From positions 1-64,000 of the forward strand of contig JAGATQ010000032.1 in NCBI GenBank assembly GCA_017621205.1: 64,000 nucleotides of DNA, written 5' to 3'. This stretch comes from Lachnospira sp. (lineage in GTDB: Bacteria > Bacillota > Clostridia > Lachnospirales > Lachnospiraceae). The translations under genes were made by a program, and so were the position numbers. Shown here piece by piece: positions 8,683-18,542 of this stretch. The notes below the pieces were generated by a model. That model had not been told where the DNA came from and did no database searches. It worked only from the letters and a program-made list of their open reading frames with translations. Positions within the stretch are counted from its first letter, which is position 1. Each line of letters begins with the position of its first letter.

Positions 8683-9876
8683 ATGTTAGCAAAGAAATAC
8701 ACGGCGGTGGCAGGGCAGAGCTCTGTTATTCGTGAAATTTTTGAATATGGTAAGAAACGGGCAGCGGTTGTAGGTGCGGATAATGTTTTTGATTTTAGTA
8801 TCGGCAATCCTAGCGTGCCTGCACCTGAGATGGTAAATGAAACGGCAATCCGTATTATGCAGACGGAGGATTCCTGTAAGGTTCATGGGTATCCGAGTGC
8901 GGTAGGCTACGATGATACGAGGGAGGCAATTGCTGCTAATTTGAACCGTCGTTATCATATGCAGTATCATAAGAATAATATTTTTATGACGATTGGGGCT
9001 GCGAGTGCTATTTCTCTGTGCTTCCGTGTTTTGGCAGATTATGGACAGGACGATGAAATTATGGTATGCGCTCCCTATTTCCCGGAGTATAAATGCTTTA
9101 TCGAGGGGGCGGGGGTGAAGGTGACAGAGATTAGTGCTGACCCGAAGGATTTCCAGATTAATTTTCCTGAGCTTGAAAGTAAGCTGAATGTCCACACCAG
9201 AGCGATTATTATCAATAGTCCGAATAATCCTACCGGTGTGGTATATTCTGAGGATACCCTAAAGAAGCTTGCTGCTATTTTAGAGGAGGCATCGAACCGC
9301 TTTGGACGTCCGATTTATATTATTTCTGATGAACCGTATCGGGAGATTGTGTTTGATGATAAAACCGTTCCGTATGTTCCACATTTTTATAAGAATACAT
9401 TGGTTTGTTATTCCTACAGCAAATCTCTTTCCCTTCCGGGAGAACGTGTGGGCTATATTGCATTTACTGATGAGATTAGTGATGCAGATATTATGCTTGG
9501 AACAATCGGTGCTGTGGCACGGGAAATGGGATATGTGGGAGTTCCCTCCCTCTTTCAGATGGTAGTGCGGGATTGTGTGGATGCTTTATCTGACATTTCT
9601 GTCTATGAAACAAACCGGAATATTTTGTATAAAGCTTTGACGCAGATGGGTTACCAATGTGTGAAGCCGGATGGAACCTTTTACATTTTTCCCCGGTGCT
9701 TAGAGGAGGATGCGGAGAATTTTTGCAAAAGGGCACAGAAGTATGATTTGCTTGTTGTACCCAGTACCAGCTTTTCCTGTGACAGTCATTTCCGTCTGTC
9801 CTACTGTGTGCCGACAAAGCGGGTAGAGCGTGCCTTGCCACTGTTTGAGAAGCTGATAAAGGAGTACCGGGGGTAG
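8683..9876 (+). CDS. PLP-dependent aminotransferase, class I/II
   Basis: Fold-type I aminotransferase (aspartate aminotransferase family) of 397 residues. Visible landmarks: the substrate region FDFSIGNPSVP, INSPNNPTGVVY, DEPYREIVFDD with the PLP-pyridine Asp, and the PLP-lysine segment SYSKSLSLPGERVGY. ATG 8683 is preferred because AGGAGG (8671-8676) is 6 bases upstream; an in-frame ATG at 8677 touches that site. Specific amino-acid substrate cannot be assigned. It lies 57 bases before hisC in the same direction, so the two may be expressed together. Confidence 0.85.
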   Translation: MLAKKYTAVAGQSSVIREIFEYGKKRAAVVGADNVFDFSIGNPSVPAPEMVNETAIRIMQTEDSCKVHGYPSAVGYDDTREAIAANLNRRYHMQYHKNNIFMTIGAASAISLCFRVLADYGQDDEIMVCAPYFPEYKCFIEGAGVKVTEISADPKDFQINFPELESKLNVHTRAIIINSPNNPTGVVYSEDTLKKLAAILEEASNRFGRPIYIISDEPYREIVFDDKTVPYVPHFYKNTLVCYSYSKSLSLPGERVGYIAFTDEISDADIMLGTIGAVAREMGYVGVPSLFQMVVRDCVDALSDISVYETNRNILYKALTQMGYQCVKPDGTFYIFPRCLEEDAENFCKRAQKYDLLVVPSTSFSCDSHFRLSYCVPTKRVERALPLFEKLIKEYRG

Positions 9877-9933
9877 TGCATGGCTGCCGAAGTGTGTAGA
9901 TAGGAGCGGCTGTGCTAAAATAAAGGAGGAAAT

Positions 9934-10989
9934 ATGAGTACATGGAGAACTAATATACGGGAAGTGACTCCCTATACACCGGGAGAACAGCCGAACAAAG
10001 AGAATATGATTAAGTTAAATACTAATGAGAATCCCTATCCGCCGTCGCCAATGGTTGAAGCGGGGGGTAAGGAGATGGAGGATTGGCGTCTGTATCCGGA
10101 CCCAAGTGTAACCAAGCTGGTACATGCCCTGGCACAATATCATGGACTTTTAGATGAACAGGTTTTTGTGGGGGTAGGTTCGGATGATGTACTTGCTATG
10201 TCCTTTCTTACTTTTTTTAATTCAGACAAGCCGATATTGTTTCCGGATATTACCTATTCATTTTATGATGTATGGGCAGAGCTTTACAAAATTCCTTACA
10301 AAAGAGTTCCTCTGACTGAACAGTTTCGTCTTGTAAAGGAAGATTATCAACAGGAAAATGGGGGGATTGTTTTTCCGAACCCCAATGCACCAACCGGAAT
10401 TTTAGAACCGGTTAGTTTTGTGGAGGATATTGTTAGGGGTAATCCGGATAGTGTAGTAATTGTAGATGAGGCATATATTGATTTTGGCGGGGAAACCTGC
10501 CTTAATCTGATTCATCGATACGAGAATCTCCTGGTTGTCCGCACCTATTCCAAATCCCGTTCCCTTGCTGGTCTTAGAGTAGGTTATTGCATGGGGAATA
10601 AGGAGCTTATAGAGGCATTGAATAATGTGAAGCAGTCTTACAATTCTTATACCATGAATCAGGCGGCAATTGCACTTGGGACAGCTTCCTTAAAAGATGA
10701 AGATTATTTTAGGGAACATGTGGCAAAGATAATTAGTACAAGGGAATGGGTAGGGGAGGAATTGCGTAAATTACACTTTTCTTTTGCTCCAAGTAGTGCT
10801 AATTTTTTATTCATTACCCATGAACGCGTAAAGGCAAAGGATATTTTTGAAATGCTGAAAGAACAGGATATCTATGTCCGTTATTTTGATAAGCCAAGAA
10901 TTGATAACTATTTGCGTGTAACGATTGGAACGGATGAGCAGATGCAGCAGTTTATTGATGCATTAAAGAGATACCTAAATGTGAAATAA
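9934..10989 (+). CDS. hisC: Histidinol-phosphate aminotransferase
   Basis: PLP enzyme converting imidazole-acetol phosphate to histidinol phosphate with glutamate, a step in histidine synthesis. The 351 residues match HisC length. Motifs: KLNTNENPYPPSP at the N-terminus, NPNAPTG, DEAYIDFGG, and the PLP-lysine segment RTYSKSRSLAGLRVGY. GGAGGAA lies just before ATG 9934. No other his gene is in the window, so a related activity on aromatic or threonine-phosphate-like substrates cannot be ruled out. Confidence 0.83.
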   Translation: MSTWRTNIREVTPYTPGEQPNKENMIKLNTNENPYPPSPMVEAGGKEMEDWRLYPDPSVTKLVHALAQYHGLLDEQVFVGVGSDDVLAMSFLTFFNSDKPILFPDITYSFYDVWAELYKIPYKRVPLTEQFRLVKEDYQQENGGIVFPNPNAPTGILEPVSFVEDIVRGNPDSVVIVDEAYIDFGGETCLNLIHRYENLLVVRTYSKSRSLAGLRVGYCMGNKELIEALNNVKQSYNSYTMNQAAIALGTASLKDEDYFREHVAKIISTREWVGEELRKLHFSFAPSSANFLFITHERVKAKDIFEMLKEQDIYVRYFDKPRIDNYLRVTIGTDEQMQQFIDALKRYLNVK

Positions 10990-11047
10990 GTGTGAATTGC
11001 AAAGAATTCGACGTCGAATGAAAAAGTGCCTGACAACTATAAAGTTT

Positions 11048-11076
11048 TAGACAGCCGAAATAACCTTTAGTATAAT
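11048..11076 (+). promoter_or_regulatory. Promoter before the DUF5688 gene
   Basis: TAGACA (11048-11053), 17-base spacer and perfect TATAAT (11071-11076). Transcription would begin near 11083 and run into the DUF5688 and YtvI-like genes. Confidence 0.65.
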
Positions 11077-11142
11077 AGTAGTAGCGAAACATGTTCGTGA
11101 AATAAAGCCTTGACGAAGGCGAATAATTAGCCAAGGAGGTTT

Positions 11143-12048
11143 ATGGAGGTAAAGAGTTTTTATGATTTTAGAAACAGGGTGAAGGAGGAGATACTAGATT
11201 ATCTCCCGGAGCTTGGGCAGGCAGAGGTTTATATACAGGAGATACTAAAGAATAATGGAATTAACAAGCATGCATTGCAGATATTAAAGCCGAAAGAGCG
11301 GTGTTCACCATCTATTTATCTGGAATGCTATTATGAGAGATACAGAAGGGGAGAATCCTGGCAGAATATTATGGAGGAGATTGCTTCTTGTTATTGGCGG
11401 AATCGTGACAGACTGCCGCTTGCACTTGATGAGGTATTATCCTTTACAGGTGTTCAGAATCAATTGGTGTACCGTTTGGTGAATTATGGAAGGAATGAGC
11501 AGCTTTTAAGCGAAGCGCCCCATATAAGATGGCAGGATTTGGCAATTACTTTTCGATGGATTGCTTACCGGGATGAAATTGGACTGGCATCGTCGCTGGT
11601 TACGAATGAACTCATGGGACATTGGGGAGTATCAGTAGATGAGTTGTGGGATATTGCAAGGAAGAATATGCAGGAACAATTTCCAGCGACATGTATTGCA
11701 ATGGAAGAGCTGCTTTTGCAGTTGGATTATAATTATCCTGTTTCACAGATGGGAGAAGAAAGATGCCTGATGTATGTGCTGACCAATTCCCAGAAGCTGA
11801 ATGGTGCAGGAAGCATATTTTATCCCGGTGTGCTGGAGCAGTTCGGAAAGGAACATGAGGCGGATATTTTTTTGCTTCCAAGCAGTATTCATGAGATGAT
11901 TTTAATTCCGGCAGTTTGTGGAATTGTTGAAGGAGATTTACAGGAGATTGTACGCCATACCAATCAGGAAGTACTTGCAGAAGGAGATTATTTGTCTGAC
12001 CAGGTTTATTATTATGAGAGAAAGAGTAAACAGATTCGCCAGATATAA
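11143..12048 (+). CDS. DUF5688 family protein
   Basis: A 301-residue cytosolic protein resembling DUF5688, a Clostridia family of unknown function. Features include the N-terminal FYDFRNRVKEEILDYLP segment, a central SPSIYLECYYERYRRGE block, and a C-terminal LTNSQKLNGAGSIFYPGVLEQF stretch followed by an IHEMILIP region that resembles the 'start-to-catalytic' part of Zn-independent DUF5688 members. No catalytic residues can be assigned. AAGGAGGT lies only 2 bases before ATG 11143, unusually close. It precedes the YtvI-like gene by 56 bases. Confidence 0.7.
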   Translation: MEVKSFYDFRNRVKEEILDYLPELGQAEVYIQEILKNNGINKHALQILKPKERCSPSIYLECYYERYRRGESWQNIMEEIASCYWRNRDRLPLALDEVLSFTGVQNQLVYRLVNYGRNEQLLSEAPHIRWQDLAITFRWIAYRDEIGLASSLVTNELMGHWGVSVDELWDIARKNMQEQFPATCIAMEELLLQLDYNYPVSQMGEERCLMYVLTNSQKLNGAGSIFYPGVLEQFGKEHEADIFLLPSSIHEMILIPAVCGIVEGDLQEIVRHTNQEVLAEGDYLSDQVYYYERKSKQIRQI

Positions 12049-12104
12049 GCGAGATGCAGGAGAATGGCATGACAGAATACAGTATCATTTAATGGAGGGG
12101 TACG

Positions 12105-13205
12105 ATGAAACGTTGGGAAATATACTTAGAGATATTATGTGAGATTATATTGTTATTATTTTTTTTATTTGCCATCGGTTATCTATTGCCAAAGACGCTG
12201 GCATTTTTGTGGCCCTTGGTGGCAGGATGGATTATTGCTATGCTGGCACATCCAATTTTAATTTTGCTGCAAAAGAAATTAAAGATGCCAAGAAAGCTAG
12301 GCTCGGCAGTATTGATTATTCTGGTTATTTTTTTAGTAACAGGGGTTCTGTTTTTGATTGGTTCTAAGCTGCTGCATGAAGGAATGGCATTTGTAGATAA
12401 TATTCCAGAGAAATACCAGGAGGTGGAAGCCACTGTTCAGTCACTCTGGCAGAGTGTCAAGGGAAAGCTTCCCGATAGTATTGCGGATAAGGTTGGTTCC
12501 CTGACCAACAATGTGGTTGCAGAGGTGACAGCTTTTCTTGCTTCAGAACGGGGAGCAGGATATCTTGGAGGTTTTGTTAAATCTGTAACCAACGGATTAA
12601 TTGGAATCATTGTAATGTTTATGTCTGCCTATTTTTTCCTTGCAGATTGGATTGCAATCAATAAGGGAATCCGTAATATTAAGGATCAGCAGCTTAAAAA
12701 ACGGATTAAGGTTATTAAGGATAATATGCTGGGTGCCGTTGGTGGATATGTTCTTGCACAGCTTAAGTTAATGCTGATTATATGTGTTTTGTTATTCATC
12801 GGGTTTTTCATTTTGAAGGTGAATTATACATTTATATTAGCAGTACTAATTAGTATATTAGATGCACTACCATTTTTAGGTGTGGGAACTGCTCTGATTC
12901 CATGGGCATTGTATGAATTCATTGCCGGTCGGACAATGTTTGGTATCGGGCTGCTCATTTTATATGTTATCTGCCTTTTGACAAGACAGATTTTGCAGCC
13001 GCGTCTGGTAGGCGGAAGCGTAGGTTTAAGCTCACTTGCCACGTTGATTCTGATGTACGTTGGTATGAAGGTGGCAGGCATTATTGGATTTATTATTGCT
13101 GTCATGCTTGGAATTATTGTGAAGCGGTTGTTTGAACTGCACATGTTTGATGGTCCAATTAACCGTATGAAGTATCGTTTTGAGATGCTTAGAAAGGCAG
13201 ACTAG
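12105..13205 (+). CDS. AI-2E/YtvI-like membrane protein
   Basis: Polytopic membrane protein of 366 residues with about 7-8 hydrophobic segments, in the AI-2E family transporter/YtvI group. The C-terminal half has the family's typical SILDALPFLGVGTALIPWALY and RQILQPRLVGGSVGLSSL segments. YtvI in endospore formers is a sporulation-associated integral membrane protein; AI-2 export is not implied. An amphipathic stretch at about 90-160 is probably outside the bilayer. ATGGAGGGG precedes ATG 12105. Confidence 0.83.
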   Translation: MKRWEIYLEILCEIILLLFFLFAIGYLLPKTLAFLWPLVAGWIIAMLAHPILILLQKKLKMPRKLGSAVLIILVIFLVTGVLFLIGSKLLHEGMAFVDNIPEKYQEVEATVQSLWQSVKGKLPDSIADKVGSLTNNVVAEVTAFLASERGAGYLGGFVKSVTNGLIGIIVMFMSAYFFLADWIAINKGIRNIKDQQLKKRIKVIKDNMLGAVGGYVLAQLKLMLIICVLLFIGFFILKVNYTFILAVLISILDALPFLGVGTALIPWALYEFIAGRTMFGIGLLILYVICLLTRQILQPRLVGGSVGLSSLATLILMYVGMKVAGIIGFIIAVMLGIIVKRLFELHMFDGPINRMKYRFEMLRKAD

Positions 13206-13229
13206 TTTTGAAAAAAGCTTACAATTTGT

Positions 13230-13258
13230 TTGACGTGAATATACCCATGTGCTATAAT
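13230..13258 (+). promoter_or_regulatory. Cold-shock gene promoter
   Basis: TTGACG (13230-13235), 17-base spacer, TATAAT (13253-13258). The predicted leader is about 50 bases, too short for the long cspA-type thermosensing leader of enterobacteria. Confidence 0.75.
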
Positions 13259-13314
13259 TTAATAGAGTGAGGGTGATACTCACCAGATTATATTTTTATG
13301 GAGGAACAAAGAAC

Positions 13315-13518
13315 ATGAAACAAGGTACTGTAAAGTGGTTCAACGCAAAAAAGGGCTACGGCTTTATTTCTGACGAAGAGGGGAATGATGTATTTGTACA
13401 TTACTCCGGAATTGTTATGGATGGGTTCAAGGCTCTGGAAGATGGAGAGAAAGTACAGTTTGAGGTTGTTGATGGTGACAAGGGTCCTCAAGCTACAGAG
13501 GTAAGTATTATTGCCTAA
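13315..13518 (+). CDS. Cold-shock protein, CspA family
   Basis: A complete 67-residue single CSD protein that binds single-stranded nucleic acid and acts as an RNA chaperone. RNP1 (KGYGFISDE, about 13-21) and RNP2 (DVFVHYSGI, about 25-33) are intact. The start is placed at ATG 13315 because GGAGGAA lies 9 bases upstream and the protein then begins with the family's usual [10 protein letters not shown]. It has its own promoter and a strong terminator, so it is monocistronic. Confidence 0.96.
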   Translation: MKQGTVKWFNAKKGYGFISDEEGNDVFVHYSGIVMDGFKALEDGEKVQFEVVDGDKGPQATEVSIIA

Positions 13519-13650
13519 AGAATCAACCAAGTGAATAAGTTACAGTGTACCTTTAGATATAGAGTTTTCAGAATTCCCATTACAAAATATTGTGAAAGGG
13601 TTATATTAAAAGATATATTGCATCTATGAACCGACATTGATTGAGTAAAG

Positions 13651-13694
13651 AACTGTCATTTTATGATTGTAGTATCATAAGATGACAGTTTTTT
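13651..13694 (+). terminator. Terminator after the cold-shock gene
   Basis: A 17-bp stem, AACTGTCATTTTATGAT (13651-13667) with ATCATAAGATGACAGTT (13674-13690), one G-T pair, a 6-base loop and a T-run. It overlaps the 5' extension of the ppx frame, which supports the downstream ppx start. Confidence 0.92.
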
Positions 13695-13777
13695 CATTAC
13701 AATTTTTTTGTAAAATTTATACAAAGGAGTGGCTTTTTTACATTGAATTTAGTAAAATATACATAGAGGTGATGAAT

Positions 13778-15313
13778 ATGGCATATTCGGTTTTTGCGGC
13801 GATAGATGTGGGTTCTAATGATGTTTCCATGAAGATTTATCAGATTTCTTCGGGTAGTGGTATTAAGCTTTTGGATACGGTAAGCCAATATCTTGCACTG
13901 GGAAGGGATACCTATAGAACGGGCAAGATTTCTTATGAATTGGTGGAAGAGTTATGTCAGGTTCTGTTACGTTTTAAACATAAGATGAAGGAGTATAGGG
14001 TGGCGGAGTACCGTGCCAAGGCATCAAGTGCAGTTCGGGAGGCGGCTAACCGGGAAGTGATTTTGAATCAGATTATGCTTCGTACAGGGATTGATGTACA
14101 GGTGGTGAGTAATTCAGAGCGTCATTATCTGATGTATAAGGGAATTGCCAGCCATACAGCAGATTTTAATCATATTATCCAGAAGAATACAGCAATATTA
14201 GATATGGGAGCCGGGAGTGTACAGATATCTATTTTTGATAAGCAGGCATTGGCAACAACCCAGATGCTTAGAATTGGTGCTATGCGGATTCAGGGACTGC
14301 TTGAGAATGAACAGGATAGAATTATCGGCTTTCACGATATGCTGACAGAATATGTAGGCAATGAGATGGAGACCTTTGAAAGCTTTTATATGAAGGATAA
14401 ATCCATTAAGAATATTATTGCAGTAGGGGATGAAATTGCTGCCATGATCAAGCTGGTGCCAGAGCTTTCGATTCACAACTCCATCAATCAGGAGCAGATG
14501 GATGCAATCTATGCCAAGGTACAGACGATGCAGCCACAGCAGATGAGCAGCAGGTATGGAATTCCGCTTGAAGTGGCAAGCCTTTTGTTACCGGCAGCGG
14601 TGGTCTATAAATTGTTTTTGCAGCGTTCCAAGGCGGAGCTTATCTGGACGCCGGGAATTGATTTTTGTGATGGAATTGCAGCAGATTATGCTGATACCAA
14701 GAAGAAAGTGCCGTTAAATCATGATTTTCAGGAGGATATTTTATCTATGGCGAAGAATATCGCCAAACGATATCATTGTAACAATCCCCATATTAATGAT
14801 GTTGCAGAGGTTGGACTTGAGATATTTGACCGGATGAGAAAGGTACATGGACTTGATAAGCGGGCGCGACTTTTACTTCAGATTGCAGTAACTCTGCACG
14901 ATTGCGGCAAGTACATCAATATGAATGCGGGAGGAACAGATGCATACAATATTATTATGGCGACAGAGATTATTGGACTATCCCATAAGGAGCGAAAGCT
15001 GGTTGCTAATATTGTAAAGTATAATACGATATGGCTTCCCTCTTATGATGAACTGAATAGCAGCTTAAGCAGGGAAGAGTACATTATTATTAGTAAATTG
15101 ACAGCCATACTTCGGGTTGCGAATGCACTGGATAGAAGCCATAGACAGAAAATGAAACATATCAAGGCATCCTTGAAGGATAAAACATTAGTGATATCTA
15201 CTGATACGATAGCAGATATTTCATTGGAGAAAGCATTATTTCAGAGCAAGGCAGATTTCTTCGAAGAGGTGTACGGTATCCGGCCCATCATTAAGCAAAG
15301 GAGGACATTTTAA
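13778..15313 (+). CDS. ppx: Exopolyphosphatase, Ppx/GppA family with HD domain
   Basis: Hydrolyses terminal phosphates of polyphosphate (or pppGpp). 511 residues: an ASKHA-fold Ppx/GppA phosphatase half starting AAIDVGSNDVSMKI, with LDMGAGSVQI as the second phosphate-binding loop, then a C-terminal HD-type domain (about 310-500) with LHDCGKYI. ATG 13778 follows AGAGGTG at good spacing; the frame opens at 13682 but that part lies inside a terminator. The stop overlaps the ppk start (TAATG), so the two are translationally coupled and act on the same polymer in opposite directions. Confidence 0.92.
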   Translation: MAYSVFAAIDVGSNDVSMKIYQISSGSGIKLLDTVSQYLALGRDTYRTGKISYELVEELCQVLLRFKHKMKEYRVAEYRAKASSAVREAANREVILNQIMLRTGIDVQVVSNSERHYLMYKGIASHTADFNHIIQKNTAILDMGAGSVQISIFDKQALATTQMLRIGAMRIQGLLENEQDRIIGFHDMLTEYVGNEMETFESFYMKDKSIKNIIAVGDEIAAMIKLVPELSIHNSINQEQMDAIYAKVQTMQPQQMSSRYGIPLEVASLLLPAAVVYKLFLQRSKAELIWTPGIDFCDGIAADYADTKKKVPLNHDFQEDILSMAKNIAKRYHCNNPHINDVAEVGLEIFDRMRKVHGLDKRARLLLQIAVTLHDCGKYINMNAGGTDAYNIIMATEIIGLSHKERKLVANIVKYNTIWLPSYDELNSSLSREEYIIISKLTAILRVANALDRSHRQKMKHIKASLKDKTLVISTDTIADISLEKALFQSKADFFEEVYGIRPIIKQRRTF

Positions 15314-17448
15314 TGGCAGATAAAAAATATTTAAAACCGGAATATTATGATAACCGGGAGTTGTCATGGATAGAATTTAATTATCGTGTTCTGAGTGAAG
15401 TAAAGGATAAACATATACCATTATTTGAGCGGATTAAATTTTTAAGTATTACTGCCTCCAATCTGGATGAGTTTTTTATGGTGCGGGTGGCATCGTTAAA
15501 GGATCAGGAGCATGCGGGCTATGTAAAGCGCGACATCGCTGGTATGGATGCGGGTGAGCAGCTTGTTGCAATTAATGAAAAGACCCATCAGCTTATGGAG
15601 GAACAATACCGGACATGGAACCGTTCTCTGCTTCCTGCACTTAAGAAGGAAGGGCTTCATATTATTGAGCATCATGAAGCGTTGAATAAGGAACAAGCAG
15701 ATTATGTAGATGAGTACTTTGCTAAAAATGTCTATCCTGTGCTAACCCCCATGGCGGTGGATTCCTCGAGACCGTTTCCACTGGTGCGTAATAAAACATT
15801 GAATATTGCCGCTCTTATTTCCAACAAGGACAATACCCATGAGTATGATTTAGCAACAGTGCAGGTGCCTTCTGTACTTGACCGTATTGTACCACTGCCT
15901 TCCAGTGTCGAGGGGGAGAAGACGGTTATTCTGTTAGAGGAGATTATCGAGAAGAATCTGGATAAGCTGTTTCTCAATAATAAGGTGATTTGTTCTTATC
16001 CATACCGTATTATGCGTAATGCGGATTTGTCGATTGACGAGGAAGAGGCAGAGGATTTGCTTCAGGAGATTGAAAAGCAATTAAAACGGCGACAGTGGGG
16101 CGAGGTAATTAAGCTGGAGATTGAGGATCATGCGGATAAGAAATTGTTGAGAGAACTGAAAAAGCAACTGTCCGTCAATGATGAGGATGTCTTTAAGATG
16201 AATGGACCGCTGGATTTAACCTTTTTGATGAAGGTGAATGGGCTAGAGGGCTTTGACCATTTAAAATATGAGAAGTGGACACCACAGCCTGCCAAGATGC
16301 TTCATGCGGATGAGAATTTATTTGACCAGATTCGCAGAAAGGACATTCTGCTGCACCATCCTTACGAAACCTTTGATCCGGTGGTGGAGTTTGTAAAGAG
16401 TGCAGCAAAGGATCCGAATGTTCTGGCAATCAAACAGACATTGTACCGTGTGTCGGGACATTCCCCGATTATCGCAGCTCTTGCTCAGGCAGCGGAAAAT
16501 GGCAAGCAGGTTTCTGTACTGGTGGAGTTAAAGGCACGGTTTGACGAGGAGAATAACATTATCTGGGCAAAGAAGCTGGAGCAGGCGGGATGCCATGTCA
16601 TCTATGGCTTGGTAGGCTTAAAGACCCATAGCAAGATTACGTTAGTGGTACGTCGGGAAGAGGATGGTATCCGAAGATATGTTCATCTTGGAACAGGTAA
16701 TTACAATGATAGTACGGCGAAGCTCTATGCAGACCTTGGTATATTTACGGCATCAGAACTGATTGGTGAGGATGCGACGGCGGTATTTAATATGCTATCC
16801 GGTTATTCCGAGCCGCCTGTATGGAATAAGCTTACTGTGGCACCAATCTGGCTGAGAGACCGTTTTATCGAGCTGATTAAGAGAGAGCAGCAGCATGCCG
16901 AGGAGGGAAAAGAAGCCCATATTATAGCGAAGATGAATTCTCTTTGCGACCAGAAGATTATTGCAGCACTCTATGAGGCATCGGCAGCAGGAGTTAAGAT
17001 TGATTTGATTGTCCGTGGAATCTGCTGCTTAAAGGTAGGAATTCCTAAGATAAGTGAGAATATTACAGTACGTTCTATTGTTGGTAATTTTTTGGAGCAT
17101 AGCCGGATATACTATTTTTATAACGATGGATGGGAAGAGGTATTCATGGCAAGTGCAGACTGGATGCCACGAAATCTTGACCGCCGCGTGGAGCTTTTAT
17201 TCCCGGTGGAGGATGAGGACTTAAAAGAAGAGGTGATTCATGTGTTGGAGGTGGAGCTGAATGACAATGTGAAAGCCCACCTGATGCAGTCTGATGGAAG
17301 CTATGTAAAGCCGGACAGAAGGGGAAAGGAAGCGGTCAATTCACAGGATTATTTTTGTGAACAGGCCAAGCAGCACCGTGTTGTAGAGAAACGCAAAGAT
17401 AAGCATATTTTTGAACCGATTACTGCACCGGAGACAGAGGAAGAATAG
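15313..17448 (+). CDS. ppk: Polyphosphate kinase 1
   Basis: Reversibly polymerises the gamma phosphate of ATP into polyphosphate. The 711 residues have the PPK1 order: N domain (NRELSWIEFNYRVL), middle domain and two PLD-like C domains. The autophosphorylated His is H439 in LKTHSKI and the second conserved His is H596 in LEHSRIYYF; HLGTGNYND is also intact. Start ATG 15313 shares one base with the ppx stop, and GGAGG lies just before it. Length is normal. Confidence 0.97.
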   Translation: MADKKYLKPEYYDNRELSWIEFNYRVLSEVKDKHIPLFERIKFLSITASNLDEFFMVRVASLKDQEHAGYVKRDIAGMDAGEQLVAINEKTHQLMEEQYRTWNRSLLPALKKEGLHIIEHHEALNKEQADYVDEYFAKNVYPVLTPMAVDSSRPFPLVRNKTLNIAALISNKDNTHEYDLATVQVPSVLDRIVPLPSSVEGEKTVILLEEIIEKNLDKLFLNNKVICSYPYRIMRNADLSIDEEEAEDLLQEIEKQLKRRQWGEVIKLEIEDHADKKLLRELKKQLSVNDEDVFKMNGPLDLTFLMKVNGLEGFDHLKYEKWTPQPAKMLHADENLFDQIRRKDILLHHPYETFDPVVEFVKSAAKDPNVLAIKQTLYRVSGHSPIIAALAQAAENGKQVSVLVELKARFDEENNIIWAKKLEQAGCHVIYGLVGLKTHSKITLVVRREEDGIRRYVHLGTGNYNDSTAKLYADLGIFTASELIGEDATAVFNMLSGYSEPPVWNKLTVAPIWLRDRFIELIKREQQHAEEGKEAHIIAKMNSLCDQKIIAALYEASAAGVKIDLIVRGICCLKVGIPKISENITVRSIVGNFLEHSRIYYFYNDGWEEVFMASADWMPRNLDRRVELLFPVEDEDLKEEVIHVLEVELNDNVKAHLMQSDGSYVKPDRRGKEAVNSQDYFCEQAKQHRVVEKRKDKHIFEPITAPETEEE

Positions 17449-17523
17449 GCATCGACAAAATTTGTTATGTGCCATACTATTTTTAATTGATTTTGTATAC
17501 TTTTTACAAATGCCCTGTTTTTC

Positions 17524-17552
17524 TTGTCAATCCCCCAATGTTATGCTAGACT
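17524..17552 (+). promoter_or_regulatory. Promoter before the Rpn nuclease gene
   Basis: TTGTCA (17524-17529), 17-base spacer and TAGACT (17547-17552), about 110 bases upstream of the Rpn ATG. Moderate match. Confidence 0.45.
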
Positions 17553-17668
17553 AAAAGTGAAGGAATATAGCAAAAGAAGAAGTAGAAATAAATAGAAACG
17601 GGAAAAGAAATACACAAAATTATGCTTGTACTTGCCTGCCTGTATTAACCAAAGAAGGAGGTAACTAC

Positions 17669-18499
17669 ATGAGTAATAATAATCATGCAATAAAAGAAAA
17701 ATCATTTGAAAGCCTACAATTAAAGGATGACTTCATGTTTAGTGTTATCATGCGTAACCAAAAATATTGCAGACCGTTTCTGGAACGAATACTTGATGTC
17801 AGCATATCCCATATAGAGTATCCGGATGCACAACATACCATTGATTTGTCTGCCAGTTCCAAAAGTGTTCGTCTGGATATTTTTGTGGAGGATGGAAAGA
17901 ATACGGTATATAACATCGAGATGCAGACGGGAAGAAATAAGAATCTGCCTAAAAGAACACGGTATTATCAGGGCATGATAGATTTAAACAGTCTTGAAAA
18001 GGGTACCGGTTACAAGAATTTAAAGCAGAGCATTATTATTTTTATATGTACCTTTGATTTGTTTGGTGAGGGACGGCATATCTATACCTTTGAAAACCGC
18101 TGTATCCAGAATCTTTACTTGGGATTAGGTGACGCAACAACAAAGATTATCTTAAACACAAAAGGTTTCATGAATGATGTAGGACCAAGAATGAAAAAAC
18201 TGCTTAACTATATTGATGGAAAACAGCCTGAAGATGCTTTTACCAAAGAATTGGACGCTGCGGTACAATCTGTCAGAAAAAATCAGAAATGGAGGTTGGA
18301 CTATATGACATTACAGATGAAATATGATGAAAAGTATGAGCAGGGTATGGAACAGGGGATAAAGCAAGGAAAAAGGGAGGGAAAGCTCGAAGGTGCAGTT
18401 CTTACCTTAGATGAATTAGGTTATTCGATTTCGGAGATTGCACAAAGATTGAACCAGCGGGAAGATACTGTGCTTAAAATATTAAAATCACAAGATTAA
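17669..18499 (+). CDS. Rpn family PD-(D/E)XK nuclease
   Basis: A 276-residue member of the Rpn (recombination-promoting nuclease, 'PD-(D/E)XK nuclease family transposase') group. The core shows RLDIFVED followed by VYNIEMQTG, giving the D...E-x-Q nuclease signature; KRTRYYQGMID follows. The C-terminal tail has EQGMEQGIKQGKREGK repeats and then an HTH-like segment (YSISEIAQRLNQREDTVLKIL). Family members cut DNA and promote RecA-independent recombination; many genomes carry multiple copies. No terminal repeats of a mobile element are visible here. AAGGAGGT is 7 bases before ATG 17669. Confidence 0.87.
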   Translation: MSNNNHAIKEKSFESLQLKDDFMFSVIMRNQKYCRPFLERILDVSISHIEYPDAQHTIDLSASSKSVRLDIFVEDGKNTVYNIEMQTGRNKNLPKRTRYYQGMIDLNSLEKGTGYKNLKQSIIIFICTFDLFGEGRHIYTFENRCIQNLYLGLGDATTKIILNTKGFMNDVGPRMKKLLNYIDGKQPEDAFTKELDAAVQSVRKNQKWRLDYMTLQMKYDEKYEQGMEQGIKQGKREGKLEGAVLTLDELGYSISEIAQRLNQREDTVLKILKSQD

Positions 18500-18507
18500 A
18501 TGGATGC

Positions 18508-18536
18508 TTGACAAGAAATTTTAAAAAGGTTAATAT
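18508..18536 (+). promoter_or_regulatory. Promoter of the thrS T-box transcript
   Basis: TTGACA (18508-18513), 17-base spacer, TAATAT (18531-18536), directly after the Rpn stop codon. Confidence 0.7.
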
Positions 18537-18542
18537 GCTAAT

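Noticed and set aside
11085..11098. A LexA-like box (CGAAACATGTTCG) before the DUF5688 gene
   Set aside because: The half-sites are spaced one base too close for the Firmicutes consensus and no SOS gene is nearby.
13682..13777. Longer ppx start at ATG 13682
   Set aside because: It begins within the cold-shock gene terminator and has no ribosome site; ATG 13778 follows AGAGGTG and gives the family's usual N-terminus.
17669..18499. Rpn gene as part of an insertion sequence
   Set aside because: No terminal inverted repeats or target duplications are visible around it; promoters and ribosome sites look native.
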